Notes: a model not told the origin generated them from the sequence alone. Positions 16,729 to 23,970 are shown, numbered from the stretch's first letter. The stretch is DNA of 27,678 nucleotides from DASYZQ01 sp035946175 (GCA_035946175.1 DASYZQ010000013.1:1-27678), one strand, 5' to 3'. Program-made: numbers and translations.

Positions 16729-18003
16729 ATGCAAAGCAAGACAATACGGAAGATGACGCTATCTGAAGAGTTACAGTGGCGAGGCATGATCAACCAAACT
16801 ACACTCGGGGACATCACAAAACTCGATCAAAAGAACTGGACGTTTTACCACGGTTTTGATTGCTCGGCAGACTCGCAAGCTATCGGTAATTTAGCTGCCA
16901 TGATGATGGACAAAGTATTTATGAGACATGGTTGCACGGCATACATACTGGCCGGCGGAGCAACAAGCTTAATTGGCGATCCGGGTGGTAAGGATAGTGA
17001 GCGGCCACTCCAGGATGAGGCAACCATTGCACACAATGCAGCCCAGGCCGAGATCCAGCTTAAGCGTATCCTCCAAGGATATAACTTTACGCTGGTCAAC
17101 AACCTCGATTGGACTAAAAATCTTACAGTAATTGCTTTTCTAAGGGATATCGGCAAATACTTTAGCATGACGCCACTTGTACAACGCGACTATGTTGCGA
17201 AGCGCCTAGGTGCAGAGGGTAGTGGCATCAGCTACACCGAGTTCAGCTACACATTGCTTCAGGGCATGGATTATCTCCATCTCTTTGATACATACGGCGT
17301 CACCCTGCAGCTAGGTGGTGCCGACCAATGGGGGAATTGTTTAAGTGGTGTAGAGTTAATACGCCGTAGTCGCGACAAGGAAGTTCACGTGATTACCCAG
17401 CCGCTCGTAATGAACCGAGCGACCGGCAAGAAATTCGGAAAAAGTGAGGAAGGTGCTGTCTGGCTCGACGCTAAAAAAACTTCGCCGACGCAATTTTATC
17501 AATTCTGGATCAATGTTGACGATGAGGGCGTCGAAGATTACCTCAAGGTCTACACTGAACTGGATAAAGAATCGGTGGATAAGGTCATGGCCAGGCACCG
17601 AACCCATCCTGAAAAGCGTCACGCACAGACAGTGCTCGCTGAACGAGTAACGAGAATTGTCCACGGCGAGCGGGAAATGACGGCAGCCCAGCAGGTCACC
17701 CAAATCATCACTGGGGCAGTCTCGGTTGCTGAAGCAAGCGAAGCGACAATTATCGCAATGCGCCGCGAGCTTCCGACTGCCAAGGTAGACACTAGCGCTT
17801 CAGTTGTAGCAATACTTGTGGAATCCGGCCTCGCCGGCTCCAATAGTGAAGCAAGGCAACTACTCGCCAATAAAGCTGTTTATATCAATGGTACGCCTGT
17901 CACCAAATTACATCTTGAATCCACTGATTTTCAAAACAGCCGGTTGCTGCTAAGAAAAGGCAAGGTGCTGAAAAATACTGCATTAATAGAATTAAGGAAG
18001 TAA
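16729..18003 (+). CDS. tyrS: Tyrosyl-tRNA synthetase with degenerate HIGH motif
   Basis: TyrRS charges tRNA-Tyr. The 424-residue protein has the class I TyrRS catalytic domain (GGATSLIGDP at 76-85, YTEFSYTLLQGMDYLHLF, GADQWGN at 197-203), the KMSKS counterpart KFGKS at 235-239, and an S4 RNA-binding domain at about 355-420. The HIGH site is unusual: where the family has TADSLHIGH, this reads SADSQAIGN, with A51 and N54. N at the last position is common in TyrRS, but loss of the first His is not. The ATG at 16729 is used here; the in-frame ATG at 16753 (MTLSEELQWRG) would be a more typical family start. A methyltransferase gene follows 9 bases after the stop. Confidence 0.94.
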   Translation: MQSKTIRKMTLSEELQWRGMINQTTLGDITKLDQKNWTFYHGFDCSADSQAIGNLAAMMMDKVFMRHGCTAYILAGGATSLIGDPGGKDSERPLQDEATIAHNAAQAEIQLKRILQGYNFTLVNNLDWTKNLTVIAFLRDIGKYFSMTPLVQRDYVAKRLGAEGSGISYTEFSYTLLQGMDYLHLFDTYGVTLQLGGADQWGNCLSGVELIRRSRDKEVHVITQPLVMNRATGKKFGKSEEGAVWLDAKKTSPTQFYQFWINVDDEGVEDYLKVYTELDKESVDKVMARHRTHPEKRHAQTVLAERVTRIVHGEREMTAAQQVTQIITGAVSVAEASEATIIAMRRELPTAKVDTSASVVAILVESGLAGSNSEARQLLANKAVYINGTPVTKLHLESTDFQNSRLLLRKGKVLKNTALIELRK

Positions 18004-18012
18004 AGTACGACA

Positions 18013-18807
18013 ATGAGTGTTTCAATGAAAAGACGATCAGTTAAGAAAAACGTGTCACCTCTTCGAAAAGCCGATCAGTATGATGACCCTAGCTATAACT
18101 ACCTGCACTACTGGGAAGGCAGGCAGTACGAGCACATGGCGGAAGTGGCTGCCATTGAGAGCCTGCTTAAGGCCAAACATTTTAAGCATGCAGTGGACAT
18201 CGGAGGAGGTTATGGACGGCTTTGTGTCGTCCTAACACGCTTTGCCCAAAAGGTAACATTAGCGGAACCAAGCCAGCAACAGCTGGATATGGCCAAAGAG
18301 TATCTTAAGGGGCGACCAGAGATCGACTGCAAACAAATGCAGGCGGCTCATCTCGATTTTGCCGATAATAGCATCGATCTTGTTACCATGGTTCGTGTAA
18401 TACACCATTTACCTGACCCAAGCTCTGAACTGGCGGAAATATCCCGGGTTCTAACCACCAAAGGTTATGCCATTATTGAAGTTGCCAACCTTGCTCATGC
18501 CCGCAATCGAGTAAAATACGCCTTGCATGGTAAGAAAATACCCTCCAAACCGGTGGATATTCGATCCGCGGCTAATCAGAGTAACGATTTGCCATTCGTC
18601 AACCACAATCCCCAGACCATAATTAAACAGCTAGCCCATGCGGGGTTGACAGTAGAACGGACGCTATCGGTCTCAAATCTGCGCAGCCCGGCACTTAAAC
18701 GACTGATCCCGGCACGAGGAATGCTCACAGTCGAACGAATAATGCAACCGCTGCTTGCTAGTATCTACTTCGGGCCGAGTATCTTCTTTTTGGTGCGAAA
18801 AGCCTAG
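18013..18807 (+). CDS. Class I SAM-dependent methyltransferase, substrate unknown
   Basis: The 264-residue protein has the Rossmann-fold methyltransferase signature VDIGGGYGRL at 61-70, the acidic end of strand 2 at LAEPS (83-87), and the motif around DLVTMVRVIHHLPDP near 124-138, as in Methyltransf_11 proteins. The 20-residue N-terminus is basic. There is no membrane segment or signal peptide. Nothing names the substrate; a small molecule, lipid or quinone-like acceptor are all possible. It starts 9 bases after tyrS, so it is probably co-transcribed, and ends 24 bases before recG, which has its own promoter. Confidence 0.85.
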   Translation: MSVSMKRRSVKKNVSPLRKADQYDDPSYNYLHYWEGRQYEHMAEVAAIESLLKAKHFKHAVDIGGGYGRLCVVLTRFAQKVTLAEPSQQQLDMAKEYLKGRPEIDCKQMQAAHLDFADNSIDLVTMVRVIHHLPDPSSELAEISRVLTTKGYAIIEVANLAHARNRVKYALHGKKIPSKPVDIRSAANQSNDLPFVNHNPQTIIKQLAHAGLTVERTLSVSNLRSPALKRLIPARGMLTVERIMQPLLASIYFGPSIFFLVRKA

Positions 18808-18818
18808 AACCTACCCCG

Positions 18819-18824
18819 TATAAT
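18819..18824 (+). promoter_or_regulatory. Consensus -10 box giving leaderless recG
   Basis: Perfect TATAAT, then seven bases, then the recG ATG at 18832. No -35 at standard spacing and no Shine-Dalgarno. The predicted start point coincides with the start codon. Confidence 0.6.
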
Positions 18825-18831
18825 AGGCAGC

Positions 18832-20868
18832 ATGGGCCCATCGACATCAATTGCGCAGCTGAAGGGAGTGGGGCCAGATAGTGCTCGCAAGTTAGCAAGT
18901 TTGGGCATAACGACAGTTGCTGACCTGATTGCTTATTTCCCTCGGCGTTACGACGATTATTCCCAAGTTCTACCGATTAAGCAAATAGTTCCCGGCGCAG
19001 TTACTATCCAGATAGTTATTAAGCAAGTCTCCGGCCGCTACGTGCGTCGTGGCATGCACATAACAGAGGCTATAGCGAGTGATGCAACCGGCAGTGTCCG
19101 TCTAGTATGGTTCAATCAACCATATCGTGAGCGGGCCATTCGCCTGCATGAACCCTATTACGTCTCTGGCCAATACTTATTGCGCCGGCAGCGTTTTGCT
19201 ATACTAAACCCAAGCATCGAACTAGTCAGTAGCTTCCCTCTCAATACTGCCCGCATTGTCCCTATATACCGTGAAGCTAAGGGAATCAGCTCATTGCAGA
19301 TTCGCCGGTTGCTGCAGGCTGTCTTGCCGATCATAGACCAACAGCCAGAAACCCTCCCTGATTGGCTAGCCCGAGATGCTCAGCTGATGGATCGTGGTGC
19401 AGCCCTAAGAGCTATCCATTTTCCTGACAATGCCAAACAATTGTCGCAGGCCCAGACACGCCTTGGTTTTGAAGAGGTCTTCGAATTGTCTTTAGCTAGT
19501 CTGCTCAATAAGTATGAGCTACAGCGCGATATGACAATTAGCATCCCGTTCGATCAGCAACTGGCTCGTGACTTTGTTGCTGGATTGCCTTTTCGGCTTA
19601 CTGATGCACAACGTCGAGCGGTCTGGGACATATATAAGGACATGGCCAAATCCCAGCCGATGAACCGGCTTATCGAGGGTGATGTCGGGTCCGGTAAGAC
19701 AGTGGTGGCTACCATGGCAGCGGTTATGGCCATGAGCCGAGGTTATCAAGTTGCCTTTATGGCACCGACTGAGCTACTAGCACGCCAACACGCCGAAACC
19801 ATCAGTTCACTTTTAGAACCGCTCGGCATGCACCTCCAGGTAACTTTGCTGACCGGCAGCATACCTCTCAAGCAGAAGGCTCTGGCTTACAAACACATCT
19901 CGCAAGGCCATGCTCAGTGCACTGTCGGCACGCAAGCGCTACTACAGGAAGCGGTACGCATGCCAAAGTTGGCATTAGTTGTTGTTGATGAGCAGCATCG
20001 TTTTGGCGTACAGCAACGTAAAGCCCTCATGGCCAAGGCCGGCCTCATGCCACATCTTTTGAGCCTTACAGCGACACCGATCCCCCGCAGCCTTGCCCTA
20101 ACACTTTACGGTGAACTTGATGTATCGATACTCGACTCCAAACCAGCAGGCAGGCAATCGATTATGACGAAAATCTGTTCCCCAAATTCCAACTCATCAA
20201 TCTACGCGGCCATCGAAGAACAGTTACAGAGTGGTAGGCAGATGTTTGTAGTTTGCCCTTCGATAGCTGATTCAGAGACATTACAGATCCGGTCGGTCGA
20301 AAAAGTATTTGCAGAACTTTCGAAAGGGGCCTTCCGGAAATGGCGTATTGGCATGCTTCACGGTAAGATGAAGTCGGACGAAAAGGCTCAGCTGATGGAT
20401 GCCTTTGTAGGCCACACACTTGATATCTTAGTGTCAACCACAGTTATCGAGGTGGGTGTTGATGTACCCAACGCCAGTGTCATGCTGATTGAGGGAGCTG
20501 ATAGATTCGGTCTCGCCCAGCTGCATCAACTGCGCGGGCGAGTTGGCCGGGGATTGCACCAAGGCTACTGCTACCTTATGATGAGTGACTCTAGTGCGCC
20601 AACGGAACGGCTACGGGCATTAGAGCGAAGTACGGATGGCTTTCGCCTCGCAGAACTAGACCTTAGCCTTAGAGGGCCAGGTGCGATTTATGGTACTATG
20701 CAGCATGGGCAGTTAGATTTAAGAATGGCTTCATTGAACGACGTCCAGCTGATTGCCAAGGCTAGGCACGCCGCCCAAGCCTGCATCGACCGTCAGCTTG
20801 ACTTGTCGAACTATCCATATCTTCAAGATCGGGTAACGCGCTTGCGTACCGTCACCAACCTCAACTAA
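18832..20868 (+). CDS. recG: ATP-dependent DNA helicase RecG
   Basis: RecG regresses stalled replication forks and moves branched DNA. In 678 residues: a helix-hairpin-helix-like LKGVGPDSARKL (10-21), the OB-fold wedge domain about 45-150 that splits the fork, then two RecA-like motor domains with Walker A GDVGSGKT (283-290), motif II DEQH (386-389), motif III TATPIPRSLALT and motif VI QLRGRVGRG. Length and order match the family. The start at 18832 is set by KGVGPD, which lies close to the N-terminus in RecG. It begins a run with the phospholipase-like gene (10 bases on) and rsmD. Confidence 0.96.
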   Translation: MGPSTSIAQLKGVGPDSARKLASLGITTVADLIAYFPRRYDDYSQVLPIKQIVPGAVTIQIVIKQVSGRYVRRGMHITEAIASDATGSVRLVWFNQPYRERAIRLHEPYYVSGQYLLRRQRFAILNPSIELVSSFPLNTARIVPIYREAKGISSLQIRRLLQAVLPIIDQQPETLPDWLARDAQLMDRGAALRAIHFPDNAKQLSQAQTRLGFEEVFELSLASLLNKYELQRDMTISIPFDQQLARDFVAGLPFRLTDAQRRAVWDIYKDMAKSQPMNRLIEGDVGSGKTVVATMAAVMAMSRGYQVAFMAPTELLARQHAETISSLLEPLGMHLQVTLLTGSIPLKQKALAYKHISQGHAQCTVGTQALLQEAVRMPKLALVVVDEQHRFGVQQRKALMAKAGLMPHLLSLTATPIPRSLALTLYGELDVSILDSKPAGRQSIMTKICSPNSNSSIYAAIEEQLQSGRQMFVVCPSIADSETLQIRSVEKVFAELSKGAFRKWRIGMLHGKMKSDEKAQLMDAFVGHTLDILVSTTVIEVGVDVPNASVMLIEGADRFGLAQLHQLRGRVGRGLHQGYCYLMMSDSSAPTERLRALERSTDGFRLAELDLSLRGPGAIYGTMQHGQLDLRMASLNDVQLIAKARHAAQACIDRQLDLSNYPYLQDRVTRLRTVTNLN

Positions 20869-20878
20869 AGGGCTGTAT

Positions 20879-21700
20879 ATGTATTCAGGGACAACTCTTA
20901 CGCCATTATCCGGACGCCTCCTCGGCGCTCACCAAAAGATTGATCGCCTAGCTTGGGCCAGTTTACGCGATATGGCGAAGACTGGCACAGGTTTCCCTCG
21001 TCTGCGGTTGCTGCTACATTTTGAAGGAATCAATGGGCCAGATGCTATCAAACGGAAAAGCCCGTCAAAAGACGAGCCATGGCACTACTACGAACCATTC
21101 AGTCGTAAGAATCAAGATCTGATCGAAATCCTCTCTGATCATTATGATAGATTAGTGCATGCTCTTCGAAAGCAAGATGAAGTGCGGGCAGCCTTTGAGG
21201 CTGCCTGGTTGGCCCATGCGATCGTCGATGGCCTGACTCCGGCTCACCATTTTCCATATGAGGAGAGGTTGGTTGAGCTACGCGGCGGTAAGAGTATCAA
21301 AAGCCGCACGACAGTTAGGGAAAAAATCGTAATGCCGGGTGCCTCAATATCCGAATTACTGAAAAACAATTGGGGGATGTGGGGGCCAAAGGGGTTACTG
21401 ACAACGCACGGGCTCTTTGAGTGGGGGGTTGCTGCCATAATTGCTCCACTAACCACAAAGCGAGTGAAGCTTCGACCTGAGGACATTCAAGAACTATACG
21501 ATTATGGCGTAATCGGGTTGTTCAAGCGAAAGGCCAAAGAGATTGCCGGCATGCAATTGTATGAGCACTATCAGCATCGGGGTTGGACACCCGGTTTGGC
21601 CAGGCAAGTCAAACTTCATCTAGTACCGGTCATCGTTCGAAATGTAGCACTGGCATGGTACGCTGCGCTGATAGAGTCGGGTAGTATTGAAAAACAATGA
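20879..21700 (+). CDS. Zinc-dependent phospholipase C-like protein without a signal peptide
   Basis: The 273-residue protein carries the spaced metal ligands of Bacillus cereus-type phospholipase C. By comparison with that enzyme (H14, D55, H69, H118, D122, H128, H142, E146) it has H18, D55, H69 (in HYYEP, cf. HFYDP), H113-x3-D117 (HAIVD), H123 six residues on (TPAH) and H177-x3-E181 (HGLFE). The N-terminal Trp ligand exposed by processing in the secreted enzymes has no counterpart, and there is no signal peptide. A cytoplasmic zinc phosphoesterase is inferred; the substrate could be a phospholipid, nucleotide or nucleic acid (S1/P1 nucleases share the fold). AAAGGG next to the recG stop serves as Shine-Dalgarno. 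Its stop overlaps the rsmD start by four bases (ATGA). Confidence 0.65.
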   Translation: MYSGTTLTPLSGRLLGAHQKIDRLAWASLRDMAKTGTGFPRLRLLLHFEGINGPDAIKRKSPSKDEPWHYYEPFSRKNQDLIEILSDHYDRLVHALRKQDEVRAAFEAAWLAHAIVDGLTPAHHFPYEERLVELRGGKSIKSRTTVREKIVMPGASISELLKNNWGMWGPKGLLTTHGLFEWGVAAIIAPLTTKRVKLRPEDIQELYDYGVIGLFKRKAKEIAGMQLYEHYQHRGWTPGLARQVKLHLVPVIVRNVALAWYAALIESGSIEKQ

Positions 21701-22230
21701 GAGTCGTCGGGGGCTATTTGCGAGGACGAGTATTGGCAACGGATGTTGGCAATAGAACACACCCCATGAGCGAAAAAGTGCGAGGAGCGCTATTTACAAT
21801 TCTTGGAGATATATCAGGCTTGAGTGTACTTGATGCGTTTGCCGGAAGCGGGGCACTCAGTATCGAAGCTGCCAGTCGGAATGCCGACGCAGTCACAGCT
21901 ATCGATCTCGACAAGAAAGCCTACGAGACAATCAAGAAGAATACGCAGACATTCGTTTTGCAAGATAAGGTACATACCATCTGTGCTAATGCCGGCAGCT
22001 GGTCAGATAATAACCTAAAACTCCTCTTTGATATCGTGATTGCAGCTCCCCCGTACGACAACCTACAGACTGCAGTAGTCGAAAAACTGACGAGACATGT
22101 TAAGCCTGATGGGGTCTTCGTTCTCGACTGGCCCGGGAAAAAACAGCCTCCAGCACTTGGAGGGATGAACGTAATCCAGCAGAAGTCATATGGTGATGCC
22201 CAGCTGGTGTTTTATAGGCCAATTGAGTAA
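21697..22230 (+). CDS. rsmD: 16S rRNA (guanine-966-N2) methyltransferase RsmD-like
   Basis: RsmD methylates G966 of 16S rRNA in the assembled 30S subunit. The 177-residue protein opens with MRVVGGYLRGR and has RTHPMSEKVRGALFTIL (20-36), both hallmarks, and the SAM-binding VLDAFAGSGALSIEA (44-58). The catalytic motif, normally DPPF or DPPY, reads APPY at 117-120; the Asp that contacts the target amino group is replaced by Ala. Translation is coupled to the preceding gene through an ATGA overlap. The tRNA-Leu gene starts 28 bases after its stop. The family assignment is firm, the catalytic competence less so. Confidence 0.88.
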   Translation: MRVVGGYLRGRVLATDVGNRTHPMSEKVRGALFTILGDISGLSVLDAFAGSGALSIEAASRNADAVTAIDLDKKAYETIKKNTQTFVLQDKVHTICANAGSWSDNNLKLLFDIVIAAPPYDNLQTAVVEKLTRHVKPDGVFVLDWPGKKQPPALGGMNVIQQKSYGDAQLVFYRPIE

Positions 22231-22258
22231 AATATTACCGAAGTCTGATCATTTTCAT

Positions 22259-22343
22259 GGGGATGTGGTGGAATTGGTAGACACGCATGCCTTAGGAGCA
22301 TGTGCCGCAAGGCGTGAAGGTTCAAGTCCTTTCATCCCCACCA
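22259..22343 (+). tRNA. tRNA-Leu (anticodon UAG)
   Basis: A class II tRNA with CCA encoded. The acceptor stem is GGGGATG (22259-22265) with CATCCCC (22333-22339), discriminator A at 22340. The anticodon loop CTTAGGA gives UAG at 22293-22295, reading CUA. A long variable arm (TGCC GCAA GGCG) and the T arm GAAGG-TTCAAGT-CCTTTC follow. Its 3' end is the insertion site of the islet that follows. Confidence 0.96.
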
Positions 22344-22378
22344 ATCCGGACGTTATTTTCCTGAACGTCCAAAAAACT
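22333..22378 (+). repeat. Left attachment-like repeat (tRNA 3' end)
   Basis: The last 11 bases of tRNA-Leu plus 35 bases downstream. 22333-22360 is identical to 23925-23952, and over 46 bases 43 match. It includes a hairpin GGACGTT/AACGTCC (22348-22370) followed by six A residues. This is the copy that keeps the tRNA whole. Confidence 0.85.
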
Positions 22379-22396
22379 CGGTGAAGACATTCCTGC

Positions 22397-22425
22397 TTGA
22401 CTCTATGTTTTTTGTATAATACAGT
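22397..22425 (+). promoter_or_regulatory. brnTA promoter, leaderless geometry
   Basis: TTGACT (22397-22402), 17 bases, TACAGT (22420-22425), six bases, ATG at 22432. An overlapping perfect TATAAT at 22415-22420 lacks a spaced -35. No Shine-Dalgarno precedes the ATG. Confidence 0.55.
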
Positions 22426-22431
22426 ATATAC

Positions 22432-22731
22432 ATGAGGGTCAACTATGACACGCTGCAATTTGACTGGGATTCCGGCAATAGCGGTAAGAATAAGCGTAAG
22501 CATAACGTTGAAGACTGGGAATGCGAAGAAATCTTTTTCGATCCCCGAAAGGTTACGTTAAAGGATAAGCTCCACTCGGGGAAAGAAGAACGATTTATTC
22601 TACTGGGCGAAACAAGACAGGCTCGACTTTTATATTTAGTTTTTACCGTTAGAAATGAGAGGATACGAGTCATATCTGCCCGTGATGTCACTAAAAGGAA
22701 GGAGATTAATCTATATGAAGAAGCCACTTAA
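22432..22731 (+). CDS. brnT: BrnT-family type II toxin (RNase)
   Basis: BrnT toxins are RelE-fold ribonucleases that stop growth by cutting RNA. The 99-residue protein has the family pattern: FDWDSGNSGKNKRKHNV (10-26) where most have WDxxKxxxNxxKHxV, the CEEIFFDP segment, EERFILLGETRQARLLYLVFT, and the C-terminal ISARDVTKRKEINLYEEA that carries the basic catalytic region. The toxin comes first and the antitoxin second, the normal brnTA order. The start is fixed by frame, since a second ATG at 22445 is out of frame. The antitoxin gene overlaps it by 17 bases, so translation is coupled. It lies 88 bases after tRNA-Leu inside the att-flanked islet. Confidence 0.9.
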   Translation: MRVNYDTLQFDWDSGNSGKNKRKHNVEDWECEEIFFDPRKVTLKDKLHSGKEERFILLGETRQARLLYLVFTVRNERIRVISARDVTKRKEINLYEEAT

Positions 22732-22981
22732 TATCCCCAAATTTAAGAATGAAGACGAGGAAAGAGAGTATTGGAGTAAGTTAGAATTGGCCGAACATTT
22801 TGAGGCCAGTGATTTTGAACCAGTTAGCTTTCCCAATCTAAAGCCAACGACACGTCCAATATCAATTAGGATACCGATCTCAGTTCTTAATCGTGTCAAA
22901 GAGCGTGCCAACGAGACTAATGTCCCTTACCAGTCTCTTATCAAGGAATACATTCGGAAGGGAGTCGTTGCTGCTCGTTAA
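22715..22981 (+). CDS. brnA: BrnA-family antitoxin (CopG-like)
   Basis: The antitoxin binds BrnT and represses the operon. The 88-residue protein has a toxin-contacting N-terminal half (EDEEREYWSKLELAEHFEASDF) and a ribbon-helix-helix DNA-binding C-terminus: strand ISIRIPI (about 48-54), helix VLNRVKERANET, turn VPYQ, helix SLIKEYIRKGV. The start chosen is ATG 22715, which has a strong Shine-Dalgarno (AAGGAAGGAG, 22695-22704) inside brnT; longer upstream frames inside brnT lack one. The strong site on the antitoxin and its absence on the toxin would favour antitoxin excess. Autorepression at the promoter at 22397-22425 is expected from the family. Confidence 0.88.
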   Translation: MKKPLNIPKFKNEDEEREYWSKLELAEHFEASDFEPVSFPNLKPTTRPISIRIPISVLNRVKERANETNVPYQSLIKEYIRKGVVAAR

Positions 22982-23020
22982 GGTGGGTAGCCCTCATTGC
23001 CATCCTCGTAGCTTGCTGAC

Positions 23021-23152
23021 TTAGCCGGTGCTAAATTCTTCGACAAGCTCATTTAACCACTTCAGTAGGTGTTCGTATGAAAGTTTTTCAAGTCCACCAG
23101 AATGAATTTGGCATAACATCACAGCTTCAAAAAGGTTTGGTTTTTCGTTGTT
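23021..23152 (-). pseudogene. Minus-strand coding remnant in the islet
   Basis: A 43-residue open frame with natural composition, including FEAVMLCQIHSGGLEKL and HLLKWLNELVEEF. It could be the C-terminus of a lost gene, or a 32-residue gene from ATG at 23119. No family is recognised. The plus strand has a rival 44-residue frame (23077-23211). The gap 22982-23231 shows nothing else besides the NYN promoter. Confidence 0.35.
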
Positions 23153-23214
23153 TTACACAGGGGAAGAAAGGACGGACCAAACTTTACTGTTATTCTTTGG
23201 CGGGGTCCTAGCCA

Positions 23215-23223
23215 TGCTAGAAT
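23215..23223 (+). promoter_or_regulatory. Extended -10 promoter of the NYN gene
   Basis: TGC-TAGAAT, eight bases, then ATG 23232. The 13-base string GCCATGCTAGAAT (23211-23223) is identical to that before pepN. Confidence 0.55.
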
Positions 23224-23231
23224 AGGTGCTT

Positions 23232-23747
23232 ATGAGCACGAAGCCACATAATATTGCATATATTGATGGACAAAACCTATACATGGGTACCGCCAAAAGT
23301 ACCCCGCGCTGGGAAGTTGATCTTGCTCGGCTACGGATCTATCTAAACAAGAAGTATCACGTCACAAAAGCCTACTACTATCTGGGCTACGTCCAAGAAG
23401 GTGATAATATTGAACGACTCTACGAAACAATCCAGTCAGCTGGATTCGTATTAGTGTTTCGCCTCCACAACAGTGCTATGCTTGGCAAAAAGAAGGGCAA
23501 TGTCGATGCTGACATTATCTTCTCGGTAATGAAACGGCTCTATCTGAAGGAACAATTTGATAAAATTGTGCTTATTTCTGGCGATGGAGACTACAAAATG
23601 TTAGTTGATTTTCTCATCGAGCAAGTCAGATTTGAAAAGATATTATTCCCCAACCGACGATATCGTTCCTCGCTCTATAAGTCATTATCACTCAAGTATT
23701 TTGCATATCTTGATGACAAAGACGTTAAGCGTAAGATTAAGAGATAA
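23232..23747 (+). CDS. NYN-domain (PIN-like) putative nuclease
   Basis: The NYN domain (DUF88/LabA-like) is a PIN-fold metal-dependent RNase domain. The 171-residue protein is a single NYN domain. The acidic cluster is complete: D12 with N15 in YIDGQNLY, D92 and D94 in NVDADI, and D118 and D120 in SGDGDY. A basic C-terminus (DVKRKIKR) may hold nucleic acid. An in-frame GTG at 23226 would add two residues, but ATG 23232 fits the promoter better. It has no Shine-Dalgarno. Its place beside brnTA within an att-flanked islet suggests defence or RNA decay during stress; that role is inference. Cutting specificity cannot be read from the sequence. Confidence 0.88.
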   Translation: MSTKPHNIAYIDGQNLYMGTAKSTPRWEVDLARLRIYLNKKYHVTKAYYYLGYVQEGDNIERLYETIQSAGFVLVFRLHNSAMLGKKKGNVDADIIFSVMKRLYLKEQFDKIVLISGDGDYKMLVDFLIEQVRFEKILFPNRRYRSSLYKSLSLKYFAYLDDKDVKRKIKR

Positions 23748-23821
23748 AAAAGAGAAGCTTCCTTAGGTAATTAACCGTTCGGGGCACTTCTCGTCTTAAT
23801 GCTCTTAATTATAGCAAATGG

Positions 23822-23944
23822 TTAACACAAAATATACTCATCGCCACCGGAACCTCCAAGCAGGTTACGTATCTCTTTGGCATCAACATCAATATCTTCT
23901 GTAAAGGTTATATTCCTGTACTTCCATCCCCACCAATCCGGACG
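23822..23944 (-). pseudogene. Minus-strand coding remnant at the islet's right end
   Basis: An open frame of 40 codons and a stop, without a start, reads WKYRNITFTEDIDVDAKEI and ends GGSGGDEYILC. It is cut off by a stop inside the right repeat. A diverged form (WIYSNIIFTEVIDADI) appears on the minus strand at 26811-26858. Most differences change the residue, so neither copy seems to be under protein selection now. Confidence 0.4.
23882..23929. repeat. Imperfect direct repeat, copy A
   Basis: About 38 of 48 bases match 26811-26858 in the same orientation (hand count). Similarity stops where the tRNA-derived repeat begins. The rest of 23748-24175 holds the right att repeat and a promoter but no gene that can be supported. 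Confidence 0.6.
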
Positions 23945-23970
23945 TTATTTTCATTAATGTCCAAAAAACT
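23925..23970 (+). repeat. Right attachment-like repeat (displaced tRNA 3' end)
   Basis: Matches 22333-22378 at 43 of 46 bases, including CATCCCCACCA, with no tRNA body in front. One of the three differences (C to T at 23958) turns a G-C pair of the internal hairpin into G-U, so the hairpin is kept. Confidence 0.85.

Larger units (their letters stand above)
22333..23970 (+). mobile_element. tRNA-Leu-inserted islet carrying BrnTA and a NYN nuclease
   Basis: About 1.6 kb bounded by direct repeats of the tRNA 3' end, the classic footprint of a tyrosine-recombinase integration. Inside are a brnT-brnA pair, a minus-strand coding remnant and a NYN-domain gene. No integrase or excisionase is present, so it is either a satellite mobilised in trans or the remnant of a larger element. 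The toxin-antitoxin pair would make loss costly to the cell. Confidence 0.65.

Noticed and set aside
22655..22714. Longer brnA frame starting inside brnT
   Set aside because: No ribosome binding site there; ATG 22715 has a strong one and gives the usual antitoxin length.
23077..23211. 44-residue plus-strand frame in the islet
   Set aside because: Weak initiation site and no promoter; the opposite strand reads more like protein over the same bases.
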